From contig OY781923.1 of NCBI GenBank assembly GCA_963677225.1, positions 1,488,001 through 1,552,000 on the forward strand: DNA of 64,000 nt, written 5' to 3'. The notes below the pieces were generated by a model. That model was not told the DNA's origin. It saw only the letters and a program-made list of their open reading frames with translations, and made no database searches. The position numbers and the translations under genes were made by a program. Source of the DNA: SABI01 sp028532915. Lineage in GTDB: Bacteria > Spirochaetota > Spirochaetia > Sphaerochaetales > Sphaerochaetaceae. Below, piece after piece: positions 1-10,047 of this stretch (position 1 is the first letter of the stretch; every line of letters starts with the position of its first letter).

Positions 1-1296
<1,296 letters not shown>

Positions 1297-1331
1297 TATT
1301 ATTGTATCGATCCCACGTATACTTGGAATCG

Positions 1332-1384
1332 AGATTCGCTTCGTCTCATAAGAGGAAAACCTCTTATGGTACTAAAGAGAATCT
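1332..1384 (+). other. 23S-5S spacer processing hairpin
   Basis: The rRNA spacer contains a perfect 9-bp stem, CATAAGAGG (1347-1355) and CCTCTTATG (1360-1368), with an AAAA loop. An outer AGATTC/GAATCT pairing (1332-1337 with 1379-1384) encloses it. The structure sits directly before the 5S gene and probably helps fold or process the precursor. That role is inferred from position only. Confidence 0.5.
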
Positions 1385-1498
1385 GGTCCGGTGGCCATAG
1401 CAGAGGTGTTATACCCGTTCCCATCCCGAACACGGAAGTCAAGCCCTCTAACGCCGATGGTACTGCGTTCGCGCGGGAGAGTAGGTAGCTGCCGGACC
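1384..1498 (+). rRNA. 5S ribosomal RNA
   Basis: The 115-base gene has closing helix strands GGTCCGG near 1385-1391 and CCGGACC at 1492-1498. The diagnostic core CCCATCCCGAACACGGAAGT lies around 1420-1440, and a GATGGTACTGCG segment follows, as in bacterial 5S. The end positions are those of the terminal helix and may differ by one or two bases. Confidence 0.95.
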
Positions 1499-1506
1499 TT
1501 TTTTTT
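1491..1506 (+). terminator. End of rrn operon: T-run behind the 5S terminal helix
   Basis: The closing strand of the 5S terminal helix (GCCGGACC) runs straight into eight T residues at 1499-1506. The helix plus T-tract would work as an intrinsic terminator for the rRNA operon. No separate hairpin is seen. Confidence 0.5.
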
Positions 1507-1530
1507 GCCCTTTTAATGTCATTAAATTAC

Positions 1531-1559
1531 TTGCGTAATAGCCCCATATTACATATCCT
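1531..1559 (+). promoter_or_regulatory. Candidate promoter for the DegT-like/nadK/recN operon
   Basis: TTGCGT (1531-1536), a 17-base spacer and TATCCT (1554-1559) form a plausible but imperfect sigma70 promoter. It would start transcription almost at the ATG of the next gene, which has no clear Shine-Dalgarno sequence. The match is moderate and the call is tentative. Confidence 0.35.
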
Positions 1560-1566
1560 GTAGTAT

Positions 1567-2595
1567 ATGATGATACAGATAGAAAAACCTACTTTAAGAC
1601 GCAGGGATATGAGTGCTGTTCTCCAGACAATGGTTGATGAACATATCGGTCCCGGTGAAAACAGTAAAGTGTTTCTTTCTTCTCTTTGTTCCTATTTGAA
1701 TATCGACGGATATTCTGTCGCATTCAGATCATTCATTGATACGATATATTATGCTATTAAATCTTTACGCCTGAAGGAAAATTCCTGTATCGGAGTAAGT
1801 GCGCTCTCTCCAAGGATATATCTTCATATCATCAGAAACCTCGGCCACAGACCGATGATATTCGATATTGATATGGCTACCTGTTCGTTCGATACCATAC
1901 AGCTTGAACAGCACAAAGACAAACTAGATGCGCTGCTCGTCTATGAACCATACGGTATGCTCAGCCCGGAAGAACTGTTCGGCATCACAGAAGTTCCTAT
2001 CATAGTCGATATCACTCAATCTCTCGGATGTGCAGACGATGAATATTATTCAGGAAGCAGAGGGGATATCATCGTAATGAGTTTCGAACAGGGAGATATG
2101 ATCAGTACAGGAGGCGGAGGAGCCTTGCTGTTGAGAGCAGGGACACCCGATGAACAGGTCACCGAAGAGATCTCGCTGCTGTACCCCTATATAGGTCTGT
2201 CGGATATGAACAGCGCGCTGGGCTCCATCCAGCTTGCCAATTTTGAAGGAGATCTGGAAAGACGAAGGGCAATTCATACTGCATACACCCTCGCATCGAG
2301 GGGCAACAGACATAAACCTTTCGGATCTAAAGATCTGGATTATCTCACCAACGGCTATTCTTTTCTCCTGACTATTGAATCAAAGGTATCCGAGGCGATC
2401 GCATTCGCTAAAAAATATGATGTGAGCTGTGCAATGGCATTCAAAGACTCAGTTATCAGTGATCAATTGGACAGCTACAGCAGTTACCCCGGTGCCATCC
2501 CGATGATTCAGCGTACTATCCGTTTTCCGCTTTATCCTTTTTTGATGGGTAAAGAGATATCCCAAGTTGAAAAAGTCATTTCTCAGATACCCTAG
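1567..2595 (+). CDS. DegT/DnrJ/EryC1-fold aminotransferase-like protein lacking the PLP lysine
   Basis: This 342-residue protein follows the DegT/StrS sugar aminotransferase pattern: an N-terminal KPTL segment, the cofactor-side motif VDITQSLG (Asp148), and a glycine-rich STGGGG after the active-site loop. In active members that loop reads SFxxxKxxTTGEGG, with the lysine that forms the Schiff base with PLP. Here it reads SFEQGDMISTGGGG, so Asp177 occupies the lysine position. Transamination by the usual mechanism is therefore unlikely, and a structural, regulatory or altered-cofactor role is possible. It is followed after 10 bases by nadK and then recN, so these three probably form an operon. 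ATG at 1567 or 1570 has no clear Shine-Dalgarno. ATG at 1609 is an alternative, but the family-like N-terminus supports the upstream start. The family call is good; the function is unknown. Confidence 0.8.
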   Translation: MMIQIEKPTLRRRDMSAVLQTMVDEHIGPGENSKVFLSSLCSYLNIDGYSVAFRSFIDTIYYAIKSLRLKENSCIGVSALSPRIYLHIIRNLGHRPMIFDIDMATCSFDTIQLEQHKDKLDALLVYEPYGMLSPEELFGITEVPIIVDITQSLGCADDEYYSGSRGDIIVMSFEQGDMISTGGGGALLLRAGTPDEQVTEEISLLYPYIGLSDMNSALGSIQLANFEGDLERRRAIHTAYTLASRGNRHKPFGSKDLDYLTNGYSFLLTIESKVSEAIAFAKKYDVSCAMAFKDSVISDQLDSYSSYPGAIPMIQRTIRFPLYPFLMGKEISQVEKVISQIP

Positions 2596-2605
2596 GAGGA
2601 CCGCT

Positions 2606-3475
2606 GTGCAAAGCAGAGAGCACAAAGAGATAAAGAAAGTAAGCATCTTCGCCAATACCAATAAAAGTGAATCTTCCATACTTGTTGAATCGATTCATCG
2701 GTATCTTTACAGTCGCGGTATTAGTGACGATATCTACCTCACAAACAGTATCGAAGAGATCAACAAGATAGACGATAGAAGTGACCTCGCGATAATACTC
2801 GGAGGAGACGGAACTGTTTTGTCGTGTGCCAGATTCCTCCATTCAAAAGGGATCCCTATGCTCGCTGTCAATCTGGGAACCTTCGGGTTCATCACCGAAA
2901 TATGTCAGGACGAGTGGATTCAGGCCTTTGAGGAGTACGAAAAAGGAATCGCACAAGTTTCCCGGAGACTGATGGTCCGAGTCAGTGTCAAGCGAGATGG
3001 AAAGAAAGTTTTTCAGTCTCACGGTCTGAACGAGATGACGATCAGTTCATCAGGACTATCGAAAATGATATCACTTCAGATGTATATCAATGATACCCAT
3101 GCAGGTCTTTTCCGCTCGGATGGCGTGATAGTAGCCACGCCGACAGGCTCCACCGGCTATTCTCTTGCTGCAGGAGGCCCTATTTTAGATGTCCATCTTG
3201 ATGCATTGATCATCAATCCTATCTGTCCCTTCACACTCTCCAACCGTCCTCTGGTCATTGGAGGTGATGATGTTATAAAGATCGTCATCTCGCAAGGGCA
3301 GAAGACAGACCTCTCTTTGACGGTTGACGGGCAGGTACTGTTCCCGCTGCGGGAAGAAGATGAGATCCTTGTTGAAAAATCACGTTCAAAGGCGCTGCTG
3401 ATCGAATCGACACGACGTAACTATTATGATGTCATTCGTGATAAACTGAAATGGTCCGGAGGTATGCATGCTTGA
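2606..3475 (+). CDS. nadK: NAD kinase
   Basis: The enzyme phosphorylates NAD to NADP in the cytoplasm. The 289-residue protein shows the family hallmarks: ILGGDGTVL, NLGTFGFITE, and the ATPTGSTGYSLAAGGP segment of the NAD-binding domain. The start is taken as GTG at 2606 because a perfect AGGAGG lies at 2594-2599, six bases upstream; an in-frame ATG at 2567 lies inside the preceding gene. Its 3' end overlaps recN by 8 bases, so the two are likely translationally coupled. Linkage of nadK with recN is seen in other bacteria. Confidence 0.95.
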   Translation: MQSREHKEIKKVSIFANTNKSESSILVESIHRYLYSRGISDDIYLTNSIEEINKIDDRSDLAIILGGDGTVLSCARFLHSKGIPMLAVNLGTFGFITEICQDEWIQAFEEYEKGIAQVSRRLMVRVSVKRDGKKVFQSHGLNEMTISSSGLSKMISLQMYINDTHAGLFRSDGVIVATPTGSTGYSLAAGGPILDVHLDALIINPICPFTLSNRPLVIGGDDVIKIVISQGQKTDLSLTVDGQVLFPLREEDEILVEKSRSKALLIESTRRNYYDVIRDKLKWSGGMHA

Positions 3476-5129
3476 GGCCTTACATATCGAAAATCTTGCT
3501 CTCATCGAATCACTGACTATCCGCTTCGATTCGGGTTTTACAGTGCTGACCGGTGAGACCGGAGCCGGTAAATCAATAATACTCGGTGCTCTGTCCCTTC
3601 TATTCGGCGACAAGGTCGATTCATCGATCATCCGTACGGGTGAGAATGAAGCCAAAGTGAGTGCCGTCATAGCTGTTCCGGCAGATTCTTTGGTCATACA
3701 GTACCTTGAGCACAGGGGGGTTGCACTCGATGATGAGTCTTTAATACTCACCAGGGTCGTGCGTTCCGGTTCACGCGGTATCGTCACAGTCCAGGGTCAG
3801 CCGATGACCCTCTCCGACCTCTCCTATATCTCTCACCAGTTGTTCGATATCCACGGTCAAAGTGAGCATCAGTCTCTGCTTCACAGTGATAAACAGAGAA
3901 TGATTCTTGATTCTTTCGCGCAAAGCTCTCCTCTTATCACAACCTATCAGACGCTGTACCATCAGTATCATTCGGTGCTTGAAGAGATAGAAGAGATGGT
4001 CAGAACCATAGAGAATGCGCGCAGGGAGCAGGACTATCTTTCATTTGTTGCTGATGAACTTGACCGGGCAAAACTGCAGGAAGGAGAAGATGATGAACTT
4101 ACCGAAAAGGTTCGGATTCTCAGCCAGTACGAAGAGCTCCACGATAATCTGGAGTTATTATACATGCATCTCAAAGGAAAAGGTGATACACTGGGTGCAG
4201 TAGGTTCTACACAGAACGCACTATGGGCTGCACGTAAGATCTCAAACATCGATTCATCTGCCGAAGAGATGGTTCAGCGTCTCGAATCGGTACTTCTGGA
4301 GCTCGAGGATATCAATCTCAATGCCCGGGATAAACTCTCTTCTATGACATTCTCTCAATCAGAACTCGATTCGCTTCAAGACCGTCTGGCACTTCTCCAG
4401 CGGCTGAAGAAAAAATACGGCCCTTCGCTTGAGGATGTGATACGCATGAGAGACGAAACACAAAAGAAACTCTCATATTCACTCGAAAGCGATTCAATGC
4501 TCGAACAGCTGGAGAAAAAGCGTAAAGATATTTTCGACCAGCTTGAAAAGAGTGCTCAGAGGTTGAGCGCTCATCGAAAAGAATGGGCTTCCATACTGGA
4601 AGAACAGATTGCGCAAAAGCTGTTGAAGCTGCAGATGCAGCATGTCAGTTTCACAATCTGTGTCATGCCGGGCGAGGAAGGTCCCAGGGGAGCCGATTCC
4701 GTTGAGTTCATGTTCTCAGCCAATCTGGGCGAGCAGGCGAAACCGCTGAAAGATATCGCCTCCGGGGGTGAACTGTCACGTGTGATGCTTGCAGTAAAAC
4801 GTGTTTTGGGGGAGAAGGATAATATCGACACTCTGATCTTCGATGAAGTGGACACCGGTATCGGAGGTGCCGTTGCAGCTGCAGTCGGTGATCAGATAGC
4901 GCAACTTGGCGCCAATCACCAGGTGCTCGCGATAACACACCTCGCAACAATCGCGGCAAAGGCCGATCATCAGCTGGTTGTTCAGAAACAGAGTCGTCAG
5001 GGCAGGACCGTGACAGACATCTACCCTGTTTCGGGACACGACAGGGTAGAGGAGATCGCCCGGATGCTCAGCGGCCATCCCGATGACGAATCAGCCGTCA
5101 GGCATGCACAGAGACTACTCGAGGGATGA
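3468..5129 (+). CDS. recN: DNA repair protein RecN
   Basis: RecN is an SMC-like ATPase that acts at double-strand breaks. The 553-residue protein has the Walker A motif GETGAGKS near residue 30, a long central coiled-coil rich in E, K, L and Q (about 150-370), then the signature SGGELSRVMLA and Walker B LIFDEVDTGIGG, followed by AITHLATIAAKAD. Length and domain order are typical. A GGAGG sequence lies just before the ATG. The stop codon lies inside the end of the convergent GH57 gene, a 15-base tail-to-tail overlap. Confidence 0.96.
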   Translation: MLEALHIENLALIESLTIRFDSGFTVLTGETGAGKSIILGALSLLFGDKVDSSIIRTGENEAKVSAVIAVPADSLVIQYLEHRGVALDDESLILTRVVRSGSRGIVTVQGQPMTLSDLSYISHQLFDIHGQSEHQSLLHSDKQRMILDSFAQSSPLITTYQTLYHQYHSVLEEIEEMVRTIENARREQDYLSFVADELDRAKLQEGEDDELTEKVRILSQYEELHDNLELLYMHLKGKGDTLGAVGSTQNALWAARKISNIDSSAEEMVQRLESVLLELEDINLNARDKLSSMTFSQSELDSLQDRLALLQRLKKKYGPSLEDVIRMRDETQKKLSYSLESDSMLEQLEKKRKDIFDQLEKSAQRLSAHRKEWASILEEQIAQKLLKLQMQHVSFTICVMPGEEGPRGADSVEFMFSANLGEQAKPLKDIASGGELSRVMLAVKRVLGEKDNIDTLIFDEVDTGIGGAVAAAVGDQIAQLGANHQVLAITHLATIAAKADHQLVVQKQSRQGRTVTDIYPVSGHDRVEEIARMLSGHPDDESAVRHAQRLLEG

Positions 5130-7484
5130 AAAATTCAGTTCGACCTGCAGCTGCCTCAGCAGTGCGGAGGTCATGACTGTAGTTATCTCCATCCTCTTCT
5201 CTCCGCGCAGGTAAGTCTGCAACGATTCCTGTGCCAAAGTGATTCCCGGCTGAAATCCATGCTCTCTGGCGAGAAGAAGAAGATCGAGTAGGTATGACCC
5301 TCTTTCATAGTTGAAACCGATCTCATCTATCGATGTCGCCACTCGTTCGATCTCTGCGGTGAAAATCTCTCTGACTGTTTTACGGGCACTGTCCTGTCCC
5401 GCATGGCTGATGAATTTCAGTATATTGCTTATACTTTCTCTTTTATTCTCCCACGAGATGGTTTCAGGTGTAGTGAAAAGTGATCTCAAAGCAGAGAGGG
5501 AAATGCCCATGTTCTCGATGAACAACGATTCTTTTGCAATGTTTTTGGCATTGTGAACGATCAGAGAGTAGTAGTTGATATGTCTGGAGATATTGAGCAT
5601 CTCCTCATCACTCAGTCTGTTCATCGAGTGGTCGATCCAGCTGTAGACTTCTCCAAGCATCTTCAGCGGGATCATTGAAGGATCGAGCCTGAGAGAGTCT
5701 CCCGAAGCGGACTCTTTATTCACGAGTCGCATATCGACGACAAATCCTTCAGTGTCCTCAATAGTCACGCGTGCTTCTATCGAATGAATACAGGTCGAAT
5801 GATGATCGTAGATCGTGAGCTCATAGATATTTTTCTCTTTTTCCATCTTCGCATAATCTTTCAGAATGTATTTCCCGTATTCGTTTGTCCTGTCTTCTTT
5901 TCGTGCGAAATTCCGGTTCATCAGGAAGTAGGCTCCGGCTTCAAACACTCCAGGCGGATTAGATAGAAAACTCTTTGCTATTGTCTTACCTGACCCTTCG
6001 TTCTTCTTATTACTTTTCGCCTTTGCGAGTGTATTGAGAAAATTCTTTTCAACGCTGTCATCGAGACGGTTCTTGTACAGCCGCAGGCATTGGATGGCAT
6101 AATTGATGTTCTGTCTGGGCTCAATCCCTGAAAGGTCATTGAAAAACCACCCGCAGGATGTATACATGTAGTGTTTGAATTTTTCTCCCTCAAGCAGCTG
6201 TGCGAGCGTTGCATGATCATGTATTGTGACTTTCTGTTCTTCGAGTCGTTCGAAGAAGATGTCAACAGAGATCTGATTGCTGATCACATCGACATACAGG
6301 AAAAGAAGCTTTTCCGGTGAGATGGTTTTCTCTGTGATTCTTTCCACCTCTTTATTAAAAACAGCGTCGACTGAAGTTGCAAGAATGTCGAATGCTTCGC
6401 GAAGCGGAGTCCTCCATTTCTGATTCCACCCCTGCTGACTTCCCGTGTTGCACCCGCAGTCCTTGTACCATCTCGACACCCCGTGAGCGCATGACCAGGA
6501 CGTTCCCCGCTGTTCCTCGCCTTCCATAAGTTCGGCTTTCTTTACGGCCGGATGCTTTTCGAGATACGATGCGTAGTTTGTCAGTTCGAAATCATCCCTG
6601 CTTTCAACTTTCTTAACCAGAGCCGCCAGTGCCATATCTCCGAACGGTTCATGATGACCGTAGATCTCTCCGTCGGTCGCAGTATGAATGAGAGATGAAT
6701 CTTCTGCATCCCTGATTCCCGTCAGTGTCTCGTACATGTTGTCGGCGTCTCTGAGAAGATGACCGAAACTGATATCGGAGGCCAGATTGGGATGATAGAA
6801 GAAGGCCGTGATCGCGTCACCGCTGTTTCCTTCTATCAGGAAGGGTTCATGATGGCAAAGAGCACCATCTTTTACGCTGATCATTTCTCCTCTTTCGTTT
6901 TCGACCCGGCTGCACTGATAGGGAGAAAGGATGATGAACTTGATGTTCTCTTCGAGAAGGGCATCGATGACCTCTTTGTTAACTGCCGTCTCCGAGAGCC
7001 ACATCCCTTCGGGGTCGCGGTCGAAACGGTTCTGAAAATCCCGTTTTCCCCATGCTATCTGAGTTCTGATGTCTCCGGATGACGCGAGAGGAAGGATGGT
7101 ATGATTGTATACTTGTGCGATCGCATTACCGTGACCGAAGGTCTCCAGGCTCTTCCTGTCCGCTTCGATGATCCTTCTATAAGTACGGTTATGATATTTA
7201 TCGAGCCAGGTGAGTAGTGTCGGCCCGAAATTGAAAGAGATATGTTCATAATTGTTCACGATATCGATGACATGACCGAAACCGTCGAGGTACCTGGAAT
7301 AGGCATTCGTTCTGTAGCACTCGCTGTAGACCCGCTCGTTCCAGTTTGCATGGGGTTTTGCAGATGGCTGGTCAGGTATCAGATCCACAAGAGGGTTCTC
7401 TCTGGGGGGCTGATAGAAGTGACCGTGTAATATGATAGACGTTCTCGTCGCTGTATTCTGTTTCATAGCATTAGATACTATCAT
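5115..7484 (-). CDS. GH57 family alpha-glucan-active glycoside hydrolase (DUF3536 type)
   Basis: This 789-residue cytoplasmic protein (no signal peptide) is a glycoside hydrolase family 57 member. The N-terminal motif HGHFYQPPRENP is at about 20-31. The likely nucleophile is Glu165 in GMWLSETAVN and the likely acid/base is Asp271 in TATDGEIYGHHEP. A DUF3536-like region and a helical tail follow, which GH57 enzymes of this subgroup carry. GH57 enzymes include alpha-amylases, glucanotransferases and branching enzymes; the exact reaction cannot be told. It is divergent from the DUF4912/branching-enzyme pair, so the three genes probably serve one glucan pathway. The start may be the ATG at 7484 or at 7466; neither has a strong Shine-Dalgarno. 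Confidence 0.88.
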   Translation of the reverse strand: MIVSNAMKQNTATRTSIILHGHFYQPPRENPLVDLIPDQPSAKPHANWNERVYSECYRTNAYSRYLDGFGHVIDIVNNYEHISFNFGPTLLTWLDKYHNRTYRRIIEADRKSLETFGHGNAIAQVYNHTILPLASSGDIRTQIAWGKRDFQNRFDRDPEGMWLSETAVNKEVIDALLEENIKFIILSPYQCSRVENERGEMISVKDGALCHHEPFLIEGNSGDAITAFFYHPNLASDISFGHLLRDADNMYETLTGIRDAEDSSLIHTATDGEIYGHHEPFGDMALAALVKKVESRDDFELTNYASYLEKHPAVKKAELMEGEEQRGTSWSCAHGVSRWYKDCGCNTGSQQGWNQKWRTPLREAFDILATSVDAVFNKEVERITEKTISPEKLLFLYVDVISNQISVDIFFERLEEQKVTIHDHATLAQLLEGEKFKHYMYTSCGWFFNDLSGIEPRQNINYAIQCLRLYKNRLDDSVEKNFLNTLAKAKSNKKNEGSGKTIAKSFLSNPPGVFEAGAYFLMNRNFARKEDRTNEYGKYILKDYAKMEKEKNIYELTIYDHHSTCIHSIEARVTIEDTEGFVVDMRLVNKESASGDSLRLDPSMIPLKMLGEVYSWIDHSMNRLSDEEMLNISRHINYYSLIVHNAKNIAKESLFIENMGISLSALRSLFTTPETISWENKRESISNILKFISHAGQDSARKTVREIFTAEIERVATSIDEIGFNYERGSYLLDLLLLAREHGFQPGITLAQESLQTYLRGEKRMEITTVMTSALLRQLQVELNFSSLE

Positions 7485-7610
7485 AAGTTGTTATCCCGTT
7501 TATAGTGGCTATATATTAATAATCAGTAATTCGTATACACCAATTCATTTACTCAGTACAGGAGAACAACAGTGACGTATATATGGCTCCTTTATGAAAG
7601 ACCCCCTCTG

Positions 7611-7639
7611 TTGACTATTTATGATGATTTCTCTAACAT
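7611..7639 (+). promoter_or_regulatory. Promoter for the DUF4912/GH57 operon
   Basis: TTGACT (7611-7616), a 17-base spacer and TAACAT (7634-7639) match a sigma70 promoter. It lies in the 204-base divergent gap between the two GH57 transcription units, about 50 bases before the DUF4912 start. I see no other convincing element in that gap. Confidence 0.55.
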
Positions 7640-7688
7640 GAATCTATTGAAATGATGCAGTACACACACATCACCGACAGGAGTGCAT

Positions 7689-8426
7689 ATGATCATACCA
7701 AATATTGAGGCTTTATCTCTGACTGAACTTAGATATATAGCGATCAAGCATAAGATAGATGGTGCTGGTCAGATGGATCAATCTCAGTTGAAGGAAGCTT
7801 TATATGATTATTATGAGGAGTTCGGAGAACTGTCATTGAGCGATAGTTCCCAGTTCTCACCCTCATCTCAGATGAGATTCGTCAATTCGCTCATTGATGA
7901 GAGCGATGATCTTAAAATCGGAGATCTTCCGGGTGTGCTTGATCTTCCCGATATATATAGTGAGACCTCCATTCATCTGCTGCTGAAGAATCCGTTCTGG
8001 GCGCATGCCTACTGGAGCGTCTGTCCTTCCGATATGGCCAAGCTTACCGAAGGCGGATCAATCGTAAGTTTTTTCCTTCGGGTTACCATGTGTGAAAAGG
8101 ACGATAAAGAGGAGATCGACAGTTTCGATATCGGTGTGGGGCTCCATGATGTATCGTGGAACGTGAATCTGCCCATAAGCGGAAAGACTTATTACGTTTC
8201 GCTTCATTATGAAGACAATGAGGGAGAGAGCGGAATCCTCTGTTCATCGAACAGAATAACGACAAATGCAGGATATTATTACAGAAATCCCCATGTGCTT
8301 AAACAGGACGAAAAGAAGTTCGAACTGATCTTTTCTTCTCTCATCACAAAAGGGGGCGTACTGGTCGACAGTTCTCCAGTCCACGAGATAGCAGATAACC
8401 TAGATACAAAAAGAGGCACAGTTTAA
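7689..8426 (+). CDS. DUF4912 domain protein with Rho-N/SAP-like N-terminus
   Basis: The 245-residue protein has two recognisable parts. Residues about 8-45 (LSLTELRYIAIKHKI followed by a charged helix) resemble the Rho N-terminal or SAP-like helical fold. Residues about 90-215 match DUF4912, with LPDIYSETSIHLLLKNPFWAHAYW as the core, kept here as two overlapping motifs (LPDIYSET and NPFWAHAYW). DUF4912 proteins are often found beside GH57 branching enzymes, and here the stop overlaps the next start by one base (TAATG), so the two are made together. A carbohydrate-related role is inferred from this. ATG 7689 is preferred over GTG 7683 because AGGAG at 7679-7683 is then five bases upstream. Confidence 0.82.
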   Translation: MIIPNIEALSLTELRYIAIKHKIDGAGQMDQSQLKEALYDYYEEFGELSLSDSSQFSPSSQMRFVNSLIDESDDLKIGDLPGVLDLPDIYSETSIHLLLKNPFWAHAYWSVCPSDMAKLTEGGSIVSFFLRVTMCEKDDKEEIDSFDIGVGLHDVSWNVNLPISGKTYYVSLHYEDNEGESGILCSSNRITTNAGYYYRNPHVLKQDEKKFELIFSSLITKGGVLVDSSPVHEIADNLDTKRGTV

Positions 8427-10042
8427 TGAAGATGAAAAGCAGCTCGATAGGGTTCATCCTTAATGCACATATGCCGTTTGTCAGACATCCGGAATATCCC
8501 CGTTTTCTTGAGGAAGACTGGCTGTTCGAGGCGATCAGTGAGACCTATCTTCCTCTTTTGCGCATGTTCAGAAGACTTCGGGATGAGGAAGTTCCATTCC
8601 GTTTTACCATTTCATTATCTCCGACTCTATGCACGATGCTCGCCGATCCTGTTCTTCAGGGACGGTTCACCGACTATCTGAAGCTTCATGAAGAACTCGG
8701 AGAGAAGGAGCTGGAACGCTGCGGTATCGAAAACCCGACTGTACTTCCTCTGGTGAACAGGTATGTCGAGCAGATAAAGACCAATCTGGAAGATTATTTT
8801 GAACTGTATGAATGCAATATACTGTCAGGTTTTCTCGACCTTGAGCAGTCGGGACATCTCGAGCTCATCACTACCGCGGCGACTCATGCATTTTTACCGC
8901 TGTACAGCAATTATCCTTCAGCAGTCAATGCCCAGATAGAACTGGCCGTACAATCTCACGTAGATTTCTTTAAACACCGTCCGAGAGGTTTCTGGCTGCC
9001 TGAATGCGGTTATTATCCGGGACTTGAAGAGTATCTGAAGGATGAGGAAATCTCATTCTTCCAGCTCGGAGCTCAGGCATTGGCTCTGTCGGAGACCCCG
9101 GTGAAGAGGGGCAACTATGCTCCTGTCAGCTGTCCCAACGGAGTTTACGGATTCGCCCGTGATTTCCATCTTACCAGTCTGGTCTGGTCGAATATTGAAG
9201 GGTATCCGAGCGATCCCGCTTACAGGGAATTCTATCGCGATATCGGTTACGACCTCCCGATAGACTATATCCGTCCGTATATACATGAGCCTGAAGTGAG
9301 AGTCTTTACCGGCTTTAAATATTTTGCGGTCACCGGGAAAACGGACAATAAAGAGTATTATAATATCGAAAGAGCCCAGCAGAGGGTGAACGAGCACGCG
9401 AAGAATTTCCTTTACGAGGTCGAAAAGAAGAGCAGGAAACTGGAGAACCTTCTGGATCATCCCCCGTTCTTTACTCTGGCTTTCGATGCCGAACTTTTCG
9501 GACACTGGTGGTATGAAGGTATCGACTGGCTCGAACAGGTTATCCGCCTCGCGGCAGCTTCAGAGAAAGCTTCTTTACGTACTCCGCTCGATTATATCGC
9601 GAAGTCTTATGATGTACAGACACTCACCCCATCATTCAGCAGCTGGGGAGAAGGGGGCTTCGCCGATGTGTGGACCGACGGAGAGAACGTATGGAGTTAC
9701 CGGCATATCCACAAGGCGATTGAACGGATGGAGGAACTGGCGACCAGATTCCCTAATCAGAATTCATTGAAGAAGCGATTTTTGAATCAGGCGGCCCGGG
9801 AGGTGATGCTTTCGATGGCCAGTGACTGGCCGTTCATCATCCATAACGGGACAAGTACCGGATATGCTCTGAAGCGGCTCAAGGACCATCTGAAGAATTT
9901 CAACGTCGTGTATGAGCATATGTGCAAGAATGCGGTGAACACCGAGTGGCTTGTCAAATCTGAGAAACGGGATAATGTCTTCCCAGATATCGACTATAAT
10001 ATGTTTGATGTGAATTCTACGAGAAATCGTTACAACGGATAG
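8426..10042 (+). CDS. GH57 1,4-alpha-glucan branching enzyme-like protein (DUF1957 type)
   Basis: The protein probably makes alpha-1,6 branches in glycogen-like polymers in the cytoplasm. At 538 residues it fits the bacterial/archaeal GH57 branching enzymes. It has the first motif FILNAHMPFVRHPE near 10-23, the nucleophile Glu193 in GFWLPECGYYPG, and the acid/base Asp354 in LAFDAELFGHWWYEG. An extra C-terminal helical region (about 420-530) matches DUF1957-type architecture. It is coupled to the DUF4912 gene by a 1-base overlap and ends at an intrinsic terminator. A different transferase activity cannot be excluded from sequence alone. Confidence 0.9.
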   Translation: MKMKSSSIGFILNAHMPFVRHPEYPRFLEEDWLFEAISETYLPLLRMFRRLRDEEVPFRFTISLSPTLCTMLADPVLQGRFTDYLKLHEELGEKELERCGIENPTVLPLVNRYVEQIKTNLEDYFELYECNILSGFLDLEQSGHLELITTAATHAFLPLYSNYPSAVNAQIELAVQSHVDFFKHRPRGFWLPECGYYPGLEEYLKDEEISFFQLGAQALALSETPVKRGNYAPVSCPNGVYGFARDFHLTSLVWSNIEGYPSDPAYREFYRDIGYDLPIDYIRPYIHEPEVRVFTGFKYFAVTGKTDNKEYYNIERAQQRVNEHAKNFLYEVEKKSRKLENLLDHPPFFTLAFDAELFGHWWYEGIDWLEQVIRLAAASEKASLRTPLDYIAKSYDVQTLTPSFSSWGEGGFADVWTDGENVWSYRHIHKAIERMEELATRFPNQNSLKKRFLNQAAREVMLSMASDWPFIIHNGTSTGYALKRLKDHLKNFNVVYEHMCKNAVNTEWLVKSEKRDNVFPDIDYNMFDVNSTRNRYNG

Positions 10043-10047
10043 AAATC

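Noticed and set aside
7575..7658. Possible leader peptide of 27 codons (GTG start after GGAGAA) before the DUF4912 gene
   Set aside because: The frame runs through the promoter of the operon, so it could only be translated from another transcript, and its composition shows no regulatory codon run.
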